Assembly: GCA_026014685.1 (NCBI GenBank)
Contig: JAOZHW010000022.1
Span: 62,001-126,000 of the forward strand
Length of the DNA stretch: 64,000 bases
DNA from: Candidatus Bathyarchaeota archaeon
GTDB lineage: Archaea; Thermoproteota; Bathyarchaeia; Bathyarchaeales; Bathycorpusculaceae
Direction of reading: 5' to 3'
The translations under genes were made by a program, and so were the position numbers. A model generated the notes under the pieces. It worked only from the letters and a program-made list of their open reading frames with translations, did not search any database and had not been told where the DNA came from. Position 1 is the first letter of the stretch. Each line of letters starts with the position of its first letter. This document shows positions 26,605 through 35,212 of this stretch, one piece after another.

Positions 26605-27459
26605 ATGAAAACAGCAATCCCACGCTTTTACAGGAACAGAAAAGCCGTCAGCCCAGCGTTCTCCACCATGATCCTCACAGCAGGCGTAATCGTCTTAATT
26701 TTGGTGGCGATGGGTTACGCCAGCAACATCATGAACCTAAAACTGGCACAAAACGAATTCAGCAGCAATAAGCAGTTGATGCAGACGGCGGGGGAACAGT
26801 TAGACGACATAGCATGGACGATTGGGCGTACGCAGACTGTGAATTTTGCAGGTCGATTCGGCAGCTTAAACTTCACGGAACAAGTCGTCAACTACAAAAT
26901 TGATGTCCACACTATCTCTGGTTGGGAAAACTTGACCTTCCAAGGAGAAACAGGCGCAGTTCTATTCAACATGCCCGTCAGCGCCTACTCGATGGGAGAC
27001 GACTACTTTGAAAGAGTTCCCTTCTCCGCTAACAGCTCCTTTTTGCTCAGCGGTTCTTCATCACCTGTCAGTCAAGTGTTCTGTATAGAAAAATTTGGCA
27101 TGACTGACGGCGGTTACCTTCGTGTAGCGATGGTTCCAACGATTCGCGTATTAAGCTCCACAGTCGGATCAAATTACCTAAAGTTCTACTTACCAACGAT
27201 GCATAGCGGTGACAACCCCTACAGAAGCCAATCATTAACCATGACTGGCGAAGGCATAATAAAAATAATTAAACCAAACGTTGACCAAGTTGTCATCACC
27301 GCCACATACCCCAAAGCCGCCGATGGATTTGACGCCTCATTTTTCAATTTCAGAAACGCAACAATCACCCTCAACAGCACTTCAACACCCAAGTTGCAAG
27401 CTGGGTCTACTGTGGAGTTCTACTTTGGCAAGGTTCAGGTTTCCATAGGAGCAACATAG
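26605..27459 (+). CDS. Type IV pilin-like protein (class III signal peptide)
   Basis: A 284-residue protein whose N-terminus reads RNRKAVSPAFSTMILTAGV followed by a hydrophobic helix, the archaeal pilin pattern (basic stretch, K-A cleavage region, SP motif, TM helix). The rest is a Ser/Thr/Asn-rich extracellular domain with several N-x-S/T sites. It follows the platform gene by 13 nt with AGGAG upstream. Probably a structural or minor pilin processed by the peptidase encoded at the end of this cluster. Confidence 0.85.
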   Translation: MKTAIPRFYRNRKAVSPAFSTMILTAGVIVLILVAMGYASNIMNLKLAQNEFSSNKQLMQTAGEQLDDIAWTIGRTQTVNFAGRFGSLNFTEQVVNYKIDVHTISGWENLTFQGETGAVLFNMPVSAYSMGDDYFERVPFSANSSFLLSGSSSPVSQVFCIEKFGMTDGGYLRVAMVPTIRVLSSTVGSNYLKFYLPTMHSGDNPYRSQSLTMTGEGIIKIIKPNVDQVVITATYPKAADGFDASFFNFRNATITLNSTSTPKLQAGSTVEFYFGKVQVSIGAT

Positions 27460-27470
27460 GAGGCGGCTAT

Positions 27471-27947
27471 TTGGGGCAAATAACTATCGAGTACATGATT
27501 ATGATTCCGGTGTTGATTCTGCAGATTTTCCTCTTTCCCCTAACCGCCACCATAATCATCGATAACTGGGCTGATTCGCGGCAGACCCTGCAGTTAGAGC
27601 AAGTGGCGGGGCATCTTGGCAGCACCATTCAGCAATTGTACTACACAGTTTCGCATGCCTCGATGGCTAACGGTTCCATGTGGATTAAACTTGACGTACC
27701 TGAAACAATCGAGCAACACGCCTACAGCGTCACACTTGGCAACGTGACCCATCAAGATGGGTCTTACCGAATAATGAACATAACCTTGCGTTCACTGAGT
27801 CGCGACATTTCCTGCTCAACACTTGTAACGTTGGGAGACAACGTAAACTGGCAAAACAATGTTTTCTTCAACAGCACCGCACGTAACCTCAGCTTAACCG
27901 CCACCAAAACCCAAAACAACATCCAGTTAACTTTGGGAGGCAGCTAA
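27471..27947 (+). CDS. Pilin-like/TadE-like small surface protein
   Basis: A 158-residue protein starting at TTG 27471 with GGAGG upstream (inside TAGGAGGCGG). The N-terminus GQITIEYMIMIPVLILQIF resembles both class III pilins and TadE pseudopilins (GQ...E...hydrophobic helix). The C-terminus is a beta-rich, N-glycosylation-prone domain ending LGGS. The final Gly-Gly-Ser codons contain the Shine-Dalgarno of the next gene, whose ATG follows the stop directly. Confidence 0.8.
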   Translation: MGQITIEYMIMIPVLILQIFLFPLTATIIIDNWADSRQTLQLEQVAGHLGSTIQQLYYTVSHASMANGSMWIKLDVPETIEQHAYSVTLGNVTHQDGSYRIMNITLRSLSRDISCSTLVTLGDNVNWQNNVFFNSTARNLSLTATKTQNNIQLTLGGS

Positions 27948-29168
27948 ATGGCAAGTGCAAGCGTAGACCACATGCTCTCGCTCACCATCTTCATCGCCGC
28001 GCTGCTACTTTTCATCGCAATGTTTAGCAACACCATACAAACAGGCCTCAGCTACCAACAGCACACTGCCATGTCAACCAAAACAAGCGACCTGCTCGAC
28101 ACCTTGCTTTTGAGTTCAGGGTTACCGATTAATTGGAGCCGAAGCGACCTTGTCCCCGTCGGTTTAGGATTACAGGATCCCGAGTTTGGGCAGTATAAAA
28201 TCAATTCGTTGGCTTCGATGCGGCTAGCTAATGACCAGAATCAAACCTATTACCCACGCACAGACGGGTACTACAGTAATTTTTCCGCTGGTTACGGCGG
28301 CTACCTACTTACACCCAACACCAAAACCCTCAACTACACAACGGCGGCAAAGCAACTTGGCGTGAATGGCACCTACGGTTTCCAGTTAACCTTAACCCCA
28401 ACCGTCTCGGTGTCTATCCAAAAAATCTCCACTGGTTCACCTTTGCAGTTCTCGATAAGTGCCTCGGGAACTGGGTTTGTGCTCTCCAACGCAAACATAA
28501 CCTACAGCCTAATAGTCGTCAACCAAGACAGCAACGAGTACCCATCCTACAACATCATATCTGGAGAAACAGCCACCAACGCAGCAGGCACAGCCACAAC
28601 AAAAGTCTTCTCGGGAATAAACGGAGAAAACCGAGCATACGCGTTGATTGTTTATGCGCGGATTTATGGGCTCAAAGGCGTCGGCTACTACGTTCACGTA
28701 CCCGACCAATCGGCCAAGTCCGTTGTGCCGCTGGTGGAGAGCTTCCAAAACCAAAACATAACCCTCGCCCACAGTGACTCAGTCGGTTCAGTGCCTCAGT
28801 CGCCAGCGTACTCTCAGCTAAGTTACAATACCTCTTACGCGATAGTAACTGAAGAGTACACTCTTCGCCAAGTATCCTTACAGCAATCCACAGGAAAAGT
28901 CACCTACAACTCCGCCGAATCACCCTACGCATCGGTAGCGATTCCAGACAACGCGGGCATTCTCGTCGTCACTTACAAAAACGCTGCTTCAAGCCAGTAC
29001 GGCGTAGTTTTAATGCCTTGGGGTTTGGGCTCTTTGGGTTTCCCGCTTACCTTTGGCGGTAACTCTGCGGGTTACAGTTGGGTGACAACAGACATCCGCC
29101 AAGTCACCATCGACGGCGTCGCCTACCAAGCGACGCTTTCACTGTGGAGCCTACAAGGAGGTAGCTAA
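27948..29168 (+). CDS. Pilin-like membrane-anchored surface protein
   Basis: A 406-residue protein with N-terminal MASASVDHMLSLTIFIAAL, a pilin-like hydrophobic helix with little signal before it, then a Ser/Thr/Tyr/Asn-rich extracellular region including a segment with an Ig-like or bacterial macroglobulin-like character (PLQFSISASGTGFVLSNANI). It ends LQGGS. It starts right after the previous stop and is itself followed directly by a TTG start. Role inferred from position: a minor pilin or filament-associated protein. Confidence 0.75.
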   Translation: MASASVDHMLSLTIFIAALLLFIAMFSNTIQTGLSYQQHTAMSTKTSDLLDTLLLSSGLPINWSRSDLVPVGLGLQDPEFGQYKINSLASMRLANDQNQTYYPRTDGYYSNFSAGYGGYLLTPNTKTLNYTTAAKQLGVNGTYGFQLTLTPTVSVSIQKISTGSPLQFSISASGTGFVLSNANITYSLIVVNQDSNEYPSYNIISGETATNAAGTATTKVFSGINGENRAYALIVYARIYGLKGVGYYVHVPDQSAKSVVPLVESFQNQNITLAHSDSVGSVPQSPAYSQLSYNTSYAIVTEEYTLRQVSLQQSTGKVTYNSAESPYASVAIPDNAGILVVTYKNAASSQYGVVLMPWGLGSLGFPLTFGGNSAGYSWVTTDIRQVTIDGVAYQATLSLWSLQGGS

Positions 29169-30479
29169 TTGCTTAGAACCATCGAAGTCCTCTTTGTAAT
29201 CATCATCCTTTCAGGCGCGTTTATCGCAACTTCTTACCTTGCGGTTTTACCCTCGCCTAAAGAGGTGTCGCCTATAAACCTCAGACGCCTCTCTTTCACT
29301 ACGCTTCAGATGTTGGATTCTGATTACGATTTAGGCAGAGTTGCCTTCGAAACCGACAACGCATATGCATGGAGCAGGCTGCAGATAGCGCTCTCCGCCG
29401 CGTTGCCAGCCAACGTGGTTTATAACATGACCGTTTACAACGTGACCGATACAGGTGGGCAACTCTACACCAAAGTGGCTTCGTTCTCAAACGCAGACGG
29501 CTTAATTGGAACAAGTGACGTCGCCACCTACACAGTTGCATCATCGAACGTGACGTTTAACTATAAAGCTGAAAAAATCGGGGAAAACAGCGGCGGCGGA
29601 ACCCTCTACATCTTAAACTGCAGCGACGCAAACGGCTGGTGGATCACAGGCTACACAGCACACAGCTTAGCGCAGGAGCTATACAATTTGCTTTCTCCGT
29701 ATTTCGTTAACACCATAATGATTCAGAACACTGCTCAACTCGGGCAGATTCTGGGTGGTTCACCGTTGAATGGAGAAATCCTCCAAAACGCAGTCATCAT
29801 CAACACTTGCGGAGAAGCCGTCCCCATACCCACAGCTTATTGCACTTCACCTTATTCCGATAATAACTATGCCCGCTACAGCTATTTTATTGGCCAAAAA
29901 GTTAATCAGTATAATTGGACGTGGGCAAGCATCGTTGGATACCCCTTCTACTACGTCACCAACACCGCGGTCTTCTCAAGCACACAAAACAATTGGGGGA
30001 TCTACGGAATGCAACAAACCTCAGGAACAGGTTTGGTAGCGTTTCTAAGAGGTCTAGACAATCAAGCTTATGGCACCAGCGGAACCGTAGTTGACAGTAC
30101 CGCTCGGCAAGCCACTCTAAGTCAAGTAGCTTTAGAGGCCTGCAACTACTACGGCATATATCCATCGTCAAGTCAAACTGCTACAAGAACGGTTCTGGAG
30201 TCAGTACTTGCTACTTATCATCTTTCAGTAGGCATAAACGTACTCAATCCAATCTCGGTCTCTGGTTCAACTTACTATCCAGGAACCCTCTACAACCATG
30301 GATCCACAAACGTTTCAGGGTCTTTTTTGGCTTTAGGTTTAACCCGTACCCCAGACGTACGTATCACTGCCTTGAGTTTGCTTTCATATTACGAACCAAG
30401 AGTTTATGCTTCAGAGTACACTGCGACTGGTACTTCACGGATGGTTGTTCTGCAACTTGGTTTAGTGGGAGGTAGCTAA
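29169..30479 (+). CDS. Pilin-like membrane-anchored surface protein
   Basis: A 436-residue protein starting at TTG 29169, preceded by GGAGGT 6 nt away. An N-terminal helix (VLFVIIILSGAFIATSYLAV) anchors a large extracellular domain rich in Tyr, Thr and Asn, with Trp-containing turns (NQYNWTWASIVGYPFYYV). It ends LVGGS, the same C-terminal motif as the two preceding proteins. No catalytic signature seen; probable component of the filament or its membrane base. Confidence 0.75.
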   Translation: MLRTIEVLFVIIILSGAFIATSYLAVLPSPKEVSPINLRRLSFTTLQMLDSDYDLGRVAFETDNAYAWSRLQIALSAALPANVVYNMTVYNVTDTGGQLYTKVASFSNADGLIGTSDVATYTVASSNVTFNYKAEKIGENSGGGTLYILNCSDANGWWITGYTAHSLAQELYNLLSPYFVNTIMIQNTAQLGQILGGSPLNGEILQNAVIINTCGEAVPIPTAYCTSPYSDNNYARYSYFIGQKVNQYNWTWASIVGYPFYYVTNTAVFSSTQNNWGIYGMQQTSGTGLVAFLRGLDNQAYGTSGTVVDSTARQATLSQVALEACNYYGIYPSSSQTATRTVLESVLATYHLSVGINVLNPISVSGSTYYPGTLYNHGSTNVSGSFLALGLTRTPDVRITALSLLSYYEPRVYASEYTATGTSRMVVLQLGLVGGS

Positions 30480-33400
30480 ATGAACAATAAAGGTCAGTTC
30501 TCGATTATCGCTGCTTTGCTTGTGGCCGTTGTGCTGGTTGCTGCTGTTGCCACAACTTACTCGGCAATTAGGTACAGTGGCAGTGAAGATCATCCCCAAA
30601 TCTTGAGCGCAATAGACGAAACCAACTTGGGTCTTAAAGAAATCCTCGGTTTCACAGTTGGCTACTATGGGTCAATCCTAAAAGTAACAGGCAACCAAAC
30701 ATACGCCCAAAACTTGACCATAAGCTACCTCCGAAGCGGTGTAGAACACATTGGCGGGGTTCACCCTGAATGGAACATGAACTTCAACATTACAAATTTG
30801 GCGCTGGATGCTTGTTGGTTTGCTAATCAAAGCTACAGCAGGGGCAACATGACGGTTAACTATGACCTAGTTGGGCTTGGCATCTACGGCATCAGTTATT
30901 CAACAACAGTCCGTTTAGACGTCAAAATCTTAGATACCGCTTCGTCTAATCATACGCAACTGGTAATTCTACGAGATGAACAAGAACCACTTATTAATCT
31001 GGGGAAAAACAACCTCAAAATTTACCAATATGACTATCAAGCGTCAACTTGGAACCTTGCTGAACCAGCTAACATCGCCTCATACCTCAACGGCACATAC
31101 GTACTCGATTTACCTCAAGGCGTAAGTAGCAACGCATACACCATTGAAGTCAGCGACACAAGAGGCTTAATGGTACTGGCATCATCTTTTACACAATTTA
31201 CCACAAGTTTAGCGTGGAACTCTACAGGATTCCGTGAAGGCGTTGTAGACTATGTGGACGAAGCCATTGATGTATTGGGAACACATTCAAATTTTGCTGC
31301 ACAGCAATCTGGACCAGACGGAATATATGACACCTTAACCGAACAAACCACAGGAACAGTCGCGGTAGATAATTATCCAAGCACATGGACACCTATAGGC
31401 TCGACAAGCATCGTTTCTGGTTCTACTGCAGATTTACAGAGCGACAACGGGGCCTACATGAAGCTCCGAAGTTACCCAGCTGCATATAACACCATTGTTT
31501 TTGACAGACAAAATAGCGCTATCTTAACTTCCGCTGCAACTTCAATGTCTTGGCAGCACACCACTGGCAGTGGAAACGATAGAATTTTGCTCGTATCCAT
31601 TGATATTGATAGAAGTGGTTCTTCATCAGCACCGACAACAGTTACAAGTGTAACCTATGGCGGTGTCTCATTAACTCAAATAGCCACTGCTGCATACACA
31701 AGCACATCTAACCCCCAAGTTCGCAGTTATGTTTTTATGCTTACTAACCCCGCTTCAGGAACGTACACAATTAACGTTAACTTCGCAGCATCAACTCTTG
31801 CAGTAGCCGGATCAATTTCGTACGTAAATGTAAATCAAGCAACGCCTTACCTCGCCTCGAACAGTAGTACCGGTTATAGCCAAAGCCAATCTGTTAGTGT
31901 TACGGCGTCAGGCGGCTATTCTAAGGTACTGTTTGGCCACGTCGGAACATACAGAACATCCAACACTTACGACCTAACTGATGACACAGCGCAAACACGC
32001 AGATGGGCCCAAACTGGAGAATACAATAAGGGTGTTGGAAGTGACAAAACAATAACAAACGGAACAATATCCGCTTCCTGGACAACAACTAGATCAGCAA
32101 GTTGGGTCGCTATAGCTTTACTCTTGGAACCAACACCTGTAGCGGGAACCACATATATTTGTGGCGCAGAATTTTCTGGTTCTTCGAACCTTGAAACATG
32201 GAATAACGTTGCTTGGACCATTGACGCTTCAGCTTCAACCAATAATGTTGGCGTAACGTATCAACTGTATAATTATAGAACTGGAAAATACATGACAAGC
32301 GGAGACGGTTACCTAACAGACATACTGGGAAATACAAGCGATAGTACCAGAACACAAACGATAGAGGCCAACCTCAGTGATTACAGAGACGCTTTAGGCA
32401 ACTGGAAAATTAAAGTTAATGCCACAACAGTTTCTACACAATTTGATTTGAAGCTTGACTTAATGAAATACAGCATTAACCAAACAAATTATGTTCTGAA
32501 CCTCGAAGCGCAATGGCTCACTGTTAATGCTTCTAATGTGCGTCAAGATTTATGCATAAAAACAGGCAGCAAAACAACCTCTGAAAACTTGACTGTACAG
32601 GTTTGGCAGGGGGGTTCATGGAAATATCTCATGACGCTGCTTCCTAATTACTTCAACAACGCATCTCTTGTTCCATACATCGATTCATCGACATTAAAAA
32701 TTCGCTTCGTAGGAGACAACGAAGACGTTGACTCCACTTGTAGCACTTGGGAAATTGACTGCGTCTATATAAAAGACCAACCAGACATAAAATTCCTAAT
32801 CGGCCGTCAACAATCCACCTTCACAGTCGAGTTGCTACAGAATGGTACGATGCGATGGCTGGGACAAAACCTTGAGGTAACAACTCAAACAATTCCAATT
32901 CCGCCAATCTCAGTAAAATCAATCCGTGTAAACCAGACAATCAACGGCGTCAACCAAGAAGTCCCCTTCCAAATTGAAGACTGGGCATCCAATTACCAAA
33001 TCCCACTAGGCTTAACCAGTAACGCCACCGTCTTTAGCAACCGCCAAATGATCGTTATCCTCCTCAATAGTGCAGTTACGGACTTCACAGTTTGGTGGGA
33101 TGGCAGCGACGCCGCAAATCAAACGTCAATGGCGTTTACAAACCGTTTCTTTACAGCTGATAATACTGCCGCGAACAAATACAGCAACGGCAACATAACC
33201 CTCGTCTTCTCAAACGGAATGGTAGGGGCAACTGTTGTTGGAACCAGCACCTACAGCAACGCTACCTTTATGCGAGTGAATCTAGAAGGCAGTACCTATG
33301 GTTCAGGTACATCTTTGGTCATCCACCATGGCGTAGTACGTGACATTGCTATGATGGAACCTGAATGGGGAACATCTGGAAGCGGCGGTGGAGCAGAGAA

Positions 33401-33980
33401 TTGCCCAAACATGTACGCCAACATAATAATTCTGCTACCCGCCAATGCAACTTACTATCAATACCAACTAAGGTTTATGTTCCTCAACTCAACCCAATCA
33501 AGAACCATAACTGACCTTTGTCCATTAAAACTTGCAACCTCAGCGACTTCAACCACTTTGCAGGCTGAAAATGGAACAATCGCCAAATTCCCCGTAGTAG
33601 TCAACGGAACCGCAACCTACATTAACTTTACAAGCGGCGGTTACACGGATCACCATTTCATGCAATTCATTGCAAACAGCGGAAAAGGCGCAGGTATAAT
33701 GTTCAATGATGTTCATAATCTGAGGTTATATGCATTTGATAACTTTGCAAGCAGTACATCCAAAGGCGCAATTAAAACAAGCGACACTGGACTTGAGTTG
33801 TTGCCTGTTAGTTCTGGTCAAGTATCTTTCCGTACACCTTACGACATCACTTGGCAGGGCGCCGTAGTAACATTCGATAACAACACGCCTGTCTGCAACT
33901 TCTATGATGGTACGACTCCTATGGGGCTTTGGATTTTAGCCGAGTACCCACCGACGTTGACGGTGACCCCTAAAAGATAG
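30480..33980 (+). CDS. Very large pilin-like surface protein (candidate tip adhesin)
   Basis: An 1166-residue protein with N-terminus MNNKGQFSIIAALLVAVVL, a typical class III/pilin N-terminal helix, and no other TM segment. The first ~300 and last ~400 residues resemble the neighbouring surface proteins. Residues about 340-555 form a distinct module (SMSWQHTTGSGNDRILLVSI ... VTSVTYGGVSL ... WVAIALLLEPT), a beta-sandwich repeat type common in secreted adhesins, followed by a module with YQLYNYRTGKY and WKIKVNATT. Many N-x-S/T sites. Likely the exposed, substrate-contacting component of the filament. Confidence 0.8.
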   Translation: MNNKGQFSIIAALLVAVVLVAAVATTYSAIRYSGSEDHPQILSAIDETNLGLKEILGFTVGYYGSILKVTGNQTYAQNLTISYLRSGVEHIGGVHPEWNMNFNITNLALDACWFANQSYSRGNMTVNYDLVGLGIYGISYSTTVRLDVKILDTASSNHTQLVILRDEQEPLINLGKNNLKIYQYDYQASTWNLAEPANIASYLNGTYVLDLPQGVSSNAYTIEVSDTRGLMVLASSFTQFTTSLAWNSTGFREGVVDYVDEAIDVLGTHSNFAAQQSGPDGIYDTLTEQTTGTVAVDNYPSTWTPIGSTSIVSGSTADLQSDNGAYMKLRSYPAAYNTIVFDRQNSAILTSAATSMSWQHTTGSGNDRILLVSIDIDRSGSSSAPTTVTSVTYGGVSLTQIATAAYTSTSNPQVRSYVFMLTNPASGTYTINVNFAASTLAVAGSISYVNVNQATPYLASNSSTGYSQSQSVSVTASGGYSKVLFGHVGTYRTSNTYDLTDDTAQTRRWAQTGEYNKGVGSDKTITNGTISASWTTTRSASWVAIALLLEPTPVAGTTYICGAEFSGSSNLETWNNVAWTIDASASTNNVGVTYQLYNYRTGKYMTSGDGYLTDILGNTSDSTRTQTIEANLSDYRDALGNWKIKVNATTVSTQFDLKLDLMKYSINQTNYVLNLEAQWLTVNASNVRQDLCIKTGSKTTSENLTVQVWQGGSWKYLMTLLPNYFNNASLVPYIDSSTLKIRFVGDNEDVDSTCSTWEIDCVYIKDQPDIKFLIGRQQSTFTVELLQNGTMRWLGQNLEVTTQTIPIPPISVKSIRVNQTINGVNQEVPFQIEDWASNYQIPLGLTSNATVFSNRQMIVILLNSAVTDFTVWWDGSDAANQTSMAFTNRFFTADNTAANKYSNGNITLVFSNGMVGATVVGTSTYSNATFMRVNLEGSTYGSGTSLVIHHGVVRDIAMMEPEWGTSGSGGGAENCPNMYANIIILLPANATYYQYQLRFMFLNSTQSRTITDLCPLKLATSATSTTLQAENGTIAKFPVVVNGTATYINFTSGGYTDHHFMQFIANSGKGAGIMFNDVHNLRLYAFDNFASSTSKGAIKTSDTGLELLPVSSGQVSFRTPYDITWQGAVVTFDNNTPVCNFYDGTTPMGLWILAEYPPTLTVTPKR

Positions 33981-34009
33981 GGCAGTTTGTCGTATTTTGT
34001 TTTTACCGA

Positions 34010-34067
34010 CAAAATCTTATATCCCCTGCAACCCCAAACTACCCATTAACACACAGAGGTAACGCCC
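34010..34067 (+). promoter_or_regulatory. Promoter and ribosome-binding site of the prepilin peptidase gene
   Basis: CTTATAT at about 34017-34023 is a TATA box predicting a start near 34045-34050. AGAGGT at 34055-34060 then sits 7 nt before ATC 34068. No ATG, GTG or TTG occurs in this frame between the upstream stop (TAA 34047-34049) and the first catalytic Asp. Confidence 0.5.
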
Positions 34068-34892
34068 ATCCAAACCCTACAGTTCACGCTCATAGCCGCA
34101 AACATCGCAGTAACCTTAGCCATACTAGTCTATGCTTCATGGCGAGACTACGTATGCCGAGAAGTCAGCAACAAAGTCTGGGCAATCTACGCACCCATAG
34201 CGCTTGCCTTAACCCTGCCAGAGCTTCTCCTCTTTGAGTCATCTCAGCTACCTTGGTTTGGCTTAAGCGTCGGCGTAACCGTCTTCATCGCATTCCTGCT
34301 CTTCTACGCAGGCGGGTTTGGCGGCGCAGACTCAAAAGCGCTGATGTGCATCGCCATCGCATTACCATTTGCCCCCATCGGCGTCATTACCCCCCTGATC
34401 GCTTCTGGGGTTTCGCCGATTTCGCAGCTAATTTACCCCATAACCATCTTCGGCAACGGCGTGCTTTTCGCGGCGGCAAGCGGCGTCTACATGATAGTGC
34501 GCAACCTCGTCTGGCATAAAAAAACCAAAACCGCGCTGTTCCCAGGAACCCTCGCCAAAGAATCCTTCGGCAAAAAACTGCTGGTGCTCGTAACAGGATA
34601 CAAAATGAACATCAGCAGACTTAAGGAGAAATGGCATATATTCCCCATGGAAGACGTGGACGAAGAAAACGGGGATTTGAAACGTAAACTCGTCGTTGTT
34701 CCCAAAGATGAGGGACGCGACAAAATCCTTCAACGCCTCTCAGATGCGATTGAAACACAGAAAATTGACCGCTACGTTTGGGCGACGCCTGGTTTGCCTA
34801 TGCTGATTTTTGTCACGTTAGGTTTAATCGTGGCTTTAGTGTTTGGCGACGTCGTTTGGTTACTTGTGCGTTTAGTGTTAGGCGCGGCCTAA
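34068..34892 (+). CDS. Prepilin/archaellin-type aspartic peptidase (PibD/FlaK-like), non-standard start
   Basis: A 274-residue membrane peptidase if initiated at ATC 34068. The first catalytic Asp lies in YASWRDYVCREVSNKVW (about residues 23-39), the usual site of the A24/PibD family, and the second in GGFGGADSKALM (about 82-93). Several TM helices and a long C-terminal cytoplasmic region with a last TM pair follow. The first ATG in frame (34344) would remove both helix 1 and both Asp, so the coding region must begin upstream. It would cleave the class III signal peptides of the pilin-like proteins encoded just before it. Confidence 0.82.
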   Translation: MQTLQFTLIAANIAVTLAILVYASWRDYVCREVSNKVWAIYAPIALALTLPELLLFESSQLPWFGLSVGVTVFIAFLLFYAGGFGGADSKALMCIAIALPFAPIGVITPLIASGVSPISQLIYPITIFGNGVLFAAASGVYMIVRNLVWHKKTKTALFPGTLAKESFGKKLLVLVTGYKMNISRLKEKWHIFPMEDVDEENGDLKRKLVVVPKDEGRDKILQRLSDAIETQKIDRYVWATPGLPMLIFVTLGLIVALVFGDVVWLLVRLVLGAA

Positions 34893-35128
34893 ACTTGTTG
34901 ACGAAGAAGCTCTTTTGTCTTTTTAGAATAAGAAATCGACGCAGTAACCATGGAAAGCGAGCCTACACCGAGGAAAAACAAAGCGACTCCCCTGTATGGG
35001 TAAGCGAGGTTTTGTGTGCTCAGCGTCATGGTTTCGCTGGTTGTGGATGAGTAAGAGTAGAAGAATGAAGCTACACTGAAAAGTGCGATGGCTAATACTA
35101 ACAGGCTTACTTCTGTTTTGAATTTCAT
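34889..35128 (-). CDS. Small two-helix membrane protein, unknown
   Basis: A 79-residue protein from ATG 35128, with GAGGAG about 9 nt upstream; an ORF extending to 35161 exists but places that Shine-Dalgarno inside the gene. Two hydrophobic segments (about residues 6-24 and 46-66) flank a polar Ser/Thr-rich loop. Convergent with the prepilin peptidase gene, overlapping by 4 nt. No family recognised. Confidence 0.55.
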   Translation of the reverse strand: MKFKTEVSLLVLAIALFSVASFFYSYSSTTSETMTLSTQNLAYPYRGVALFFLGVGSLSMVTASISYSKKTKELLRQQV

Positions 35129-35212
35129 ACTCCCCTGCTCCTCTTCCAAGTTACCCATCATAATCGAAAAGGTATTTTAGGTTTTTGGAAAATACTCTAC
35201 TGGAGCCACCTG

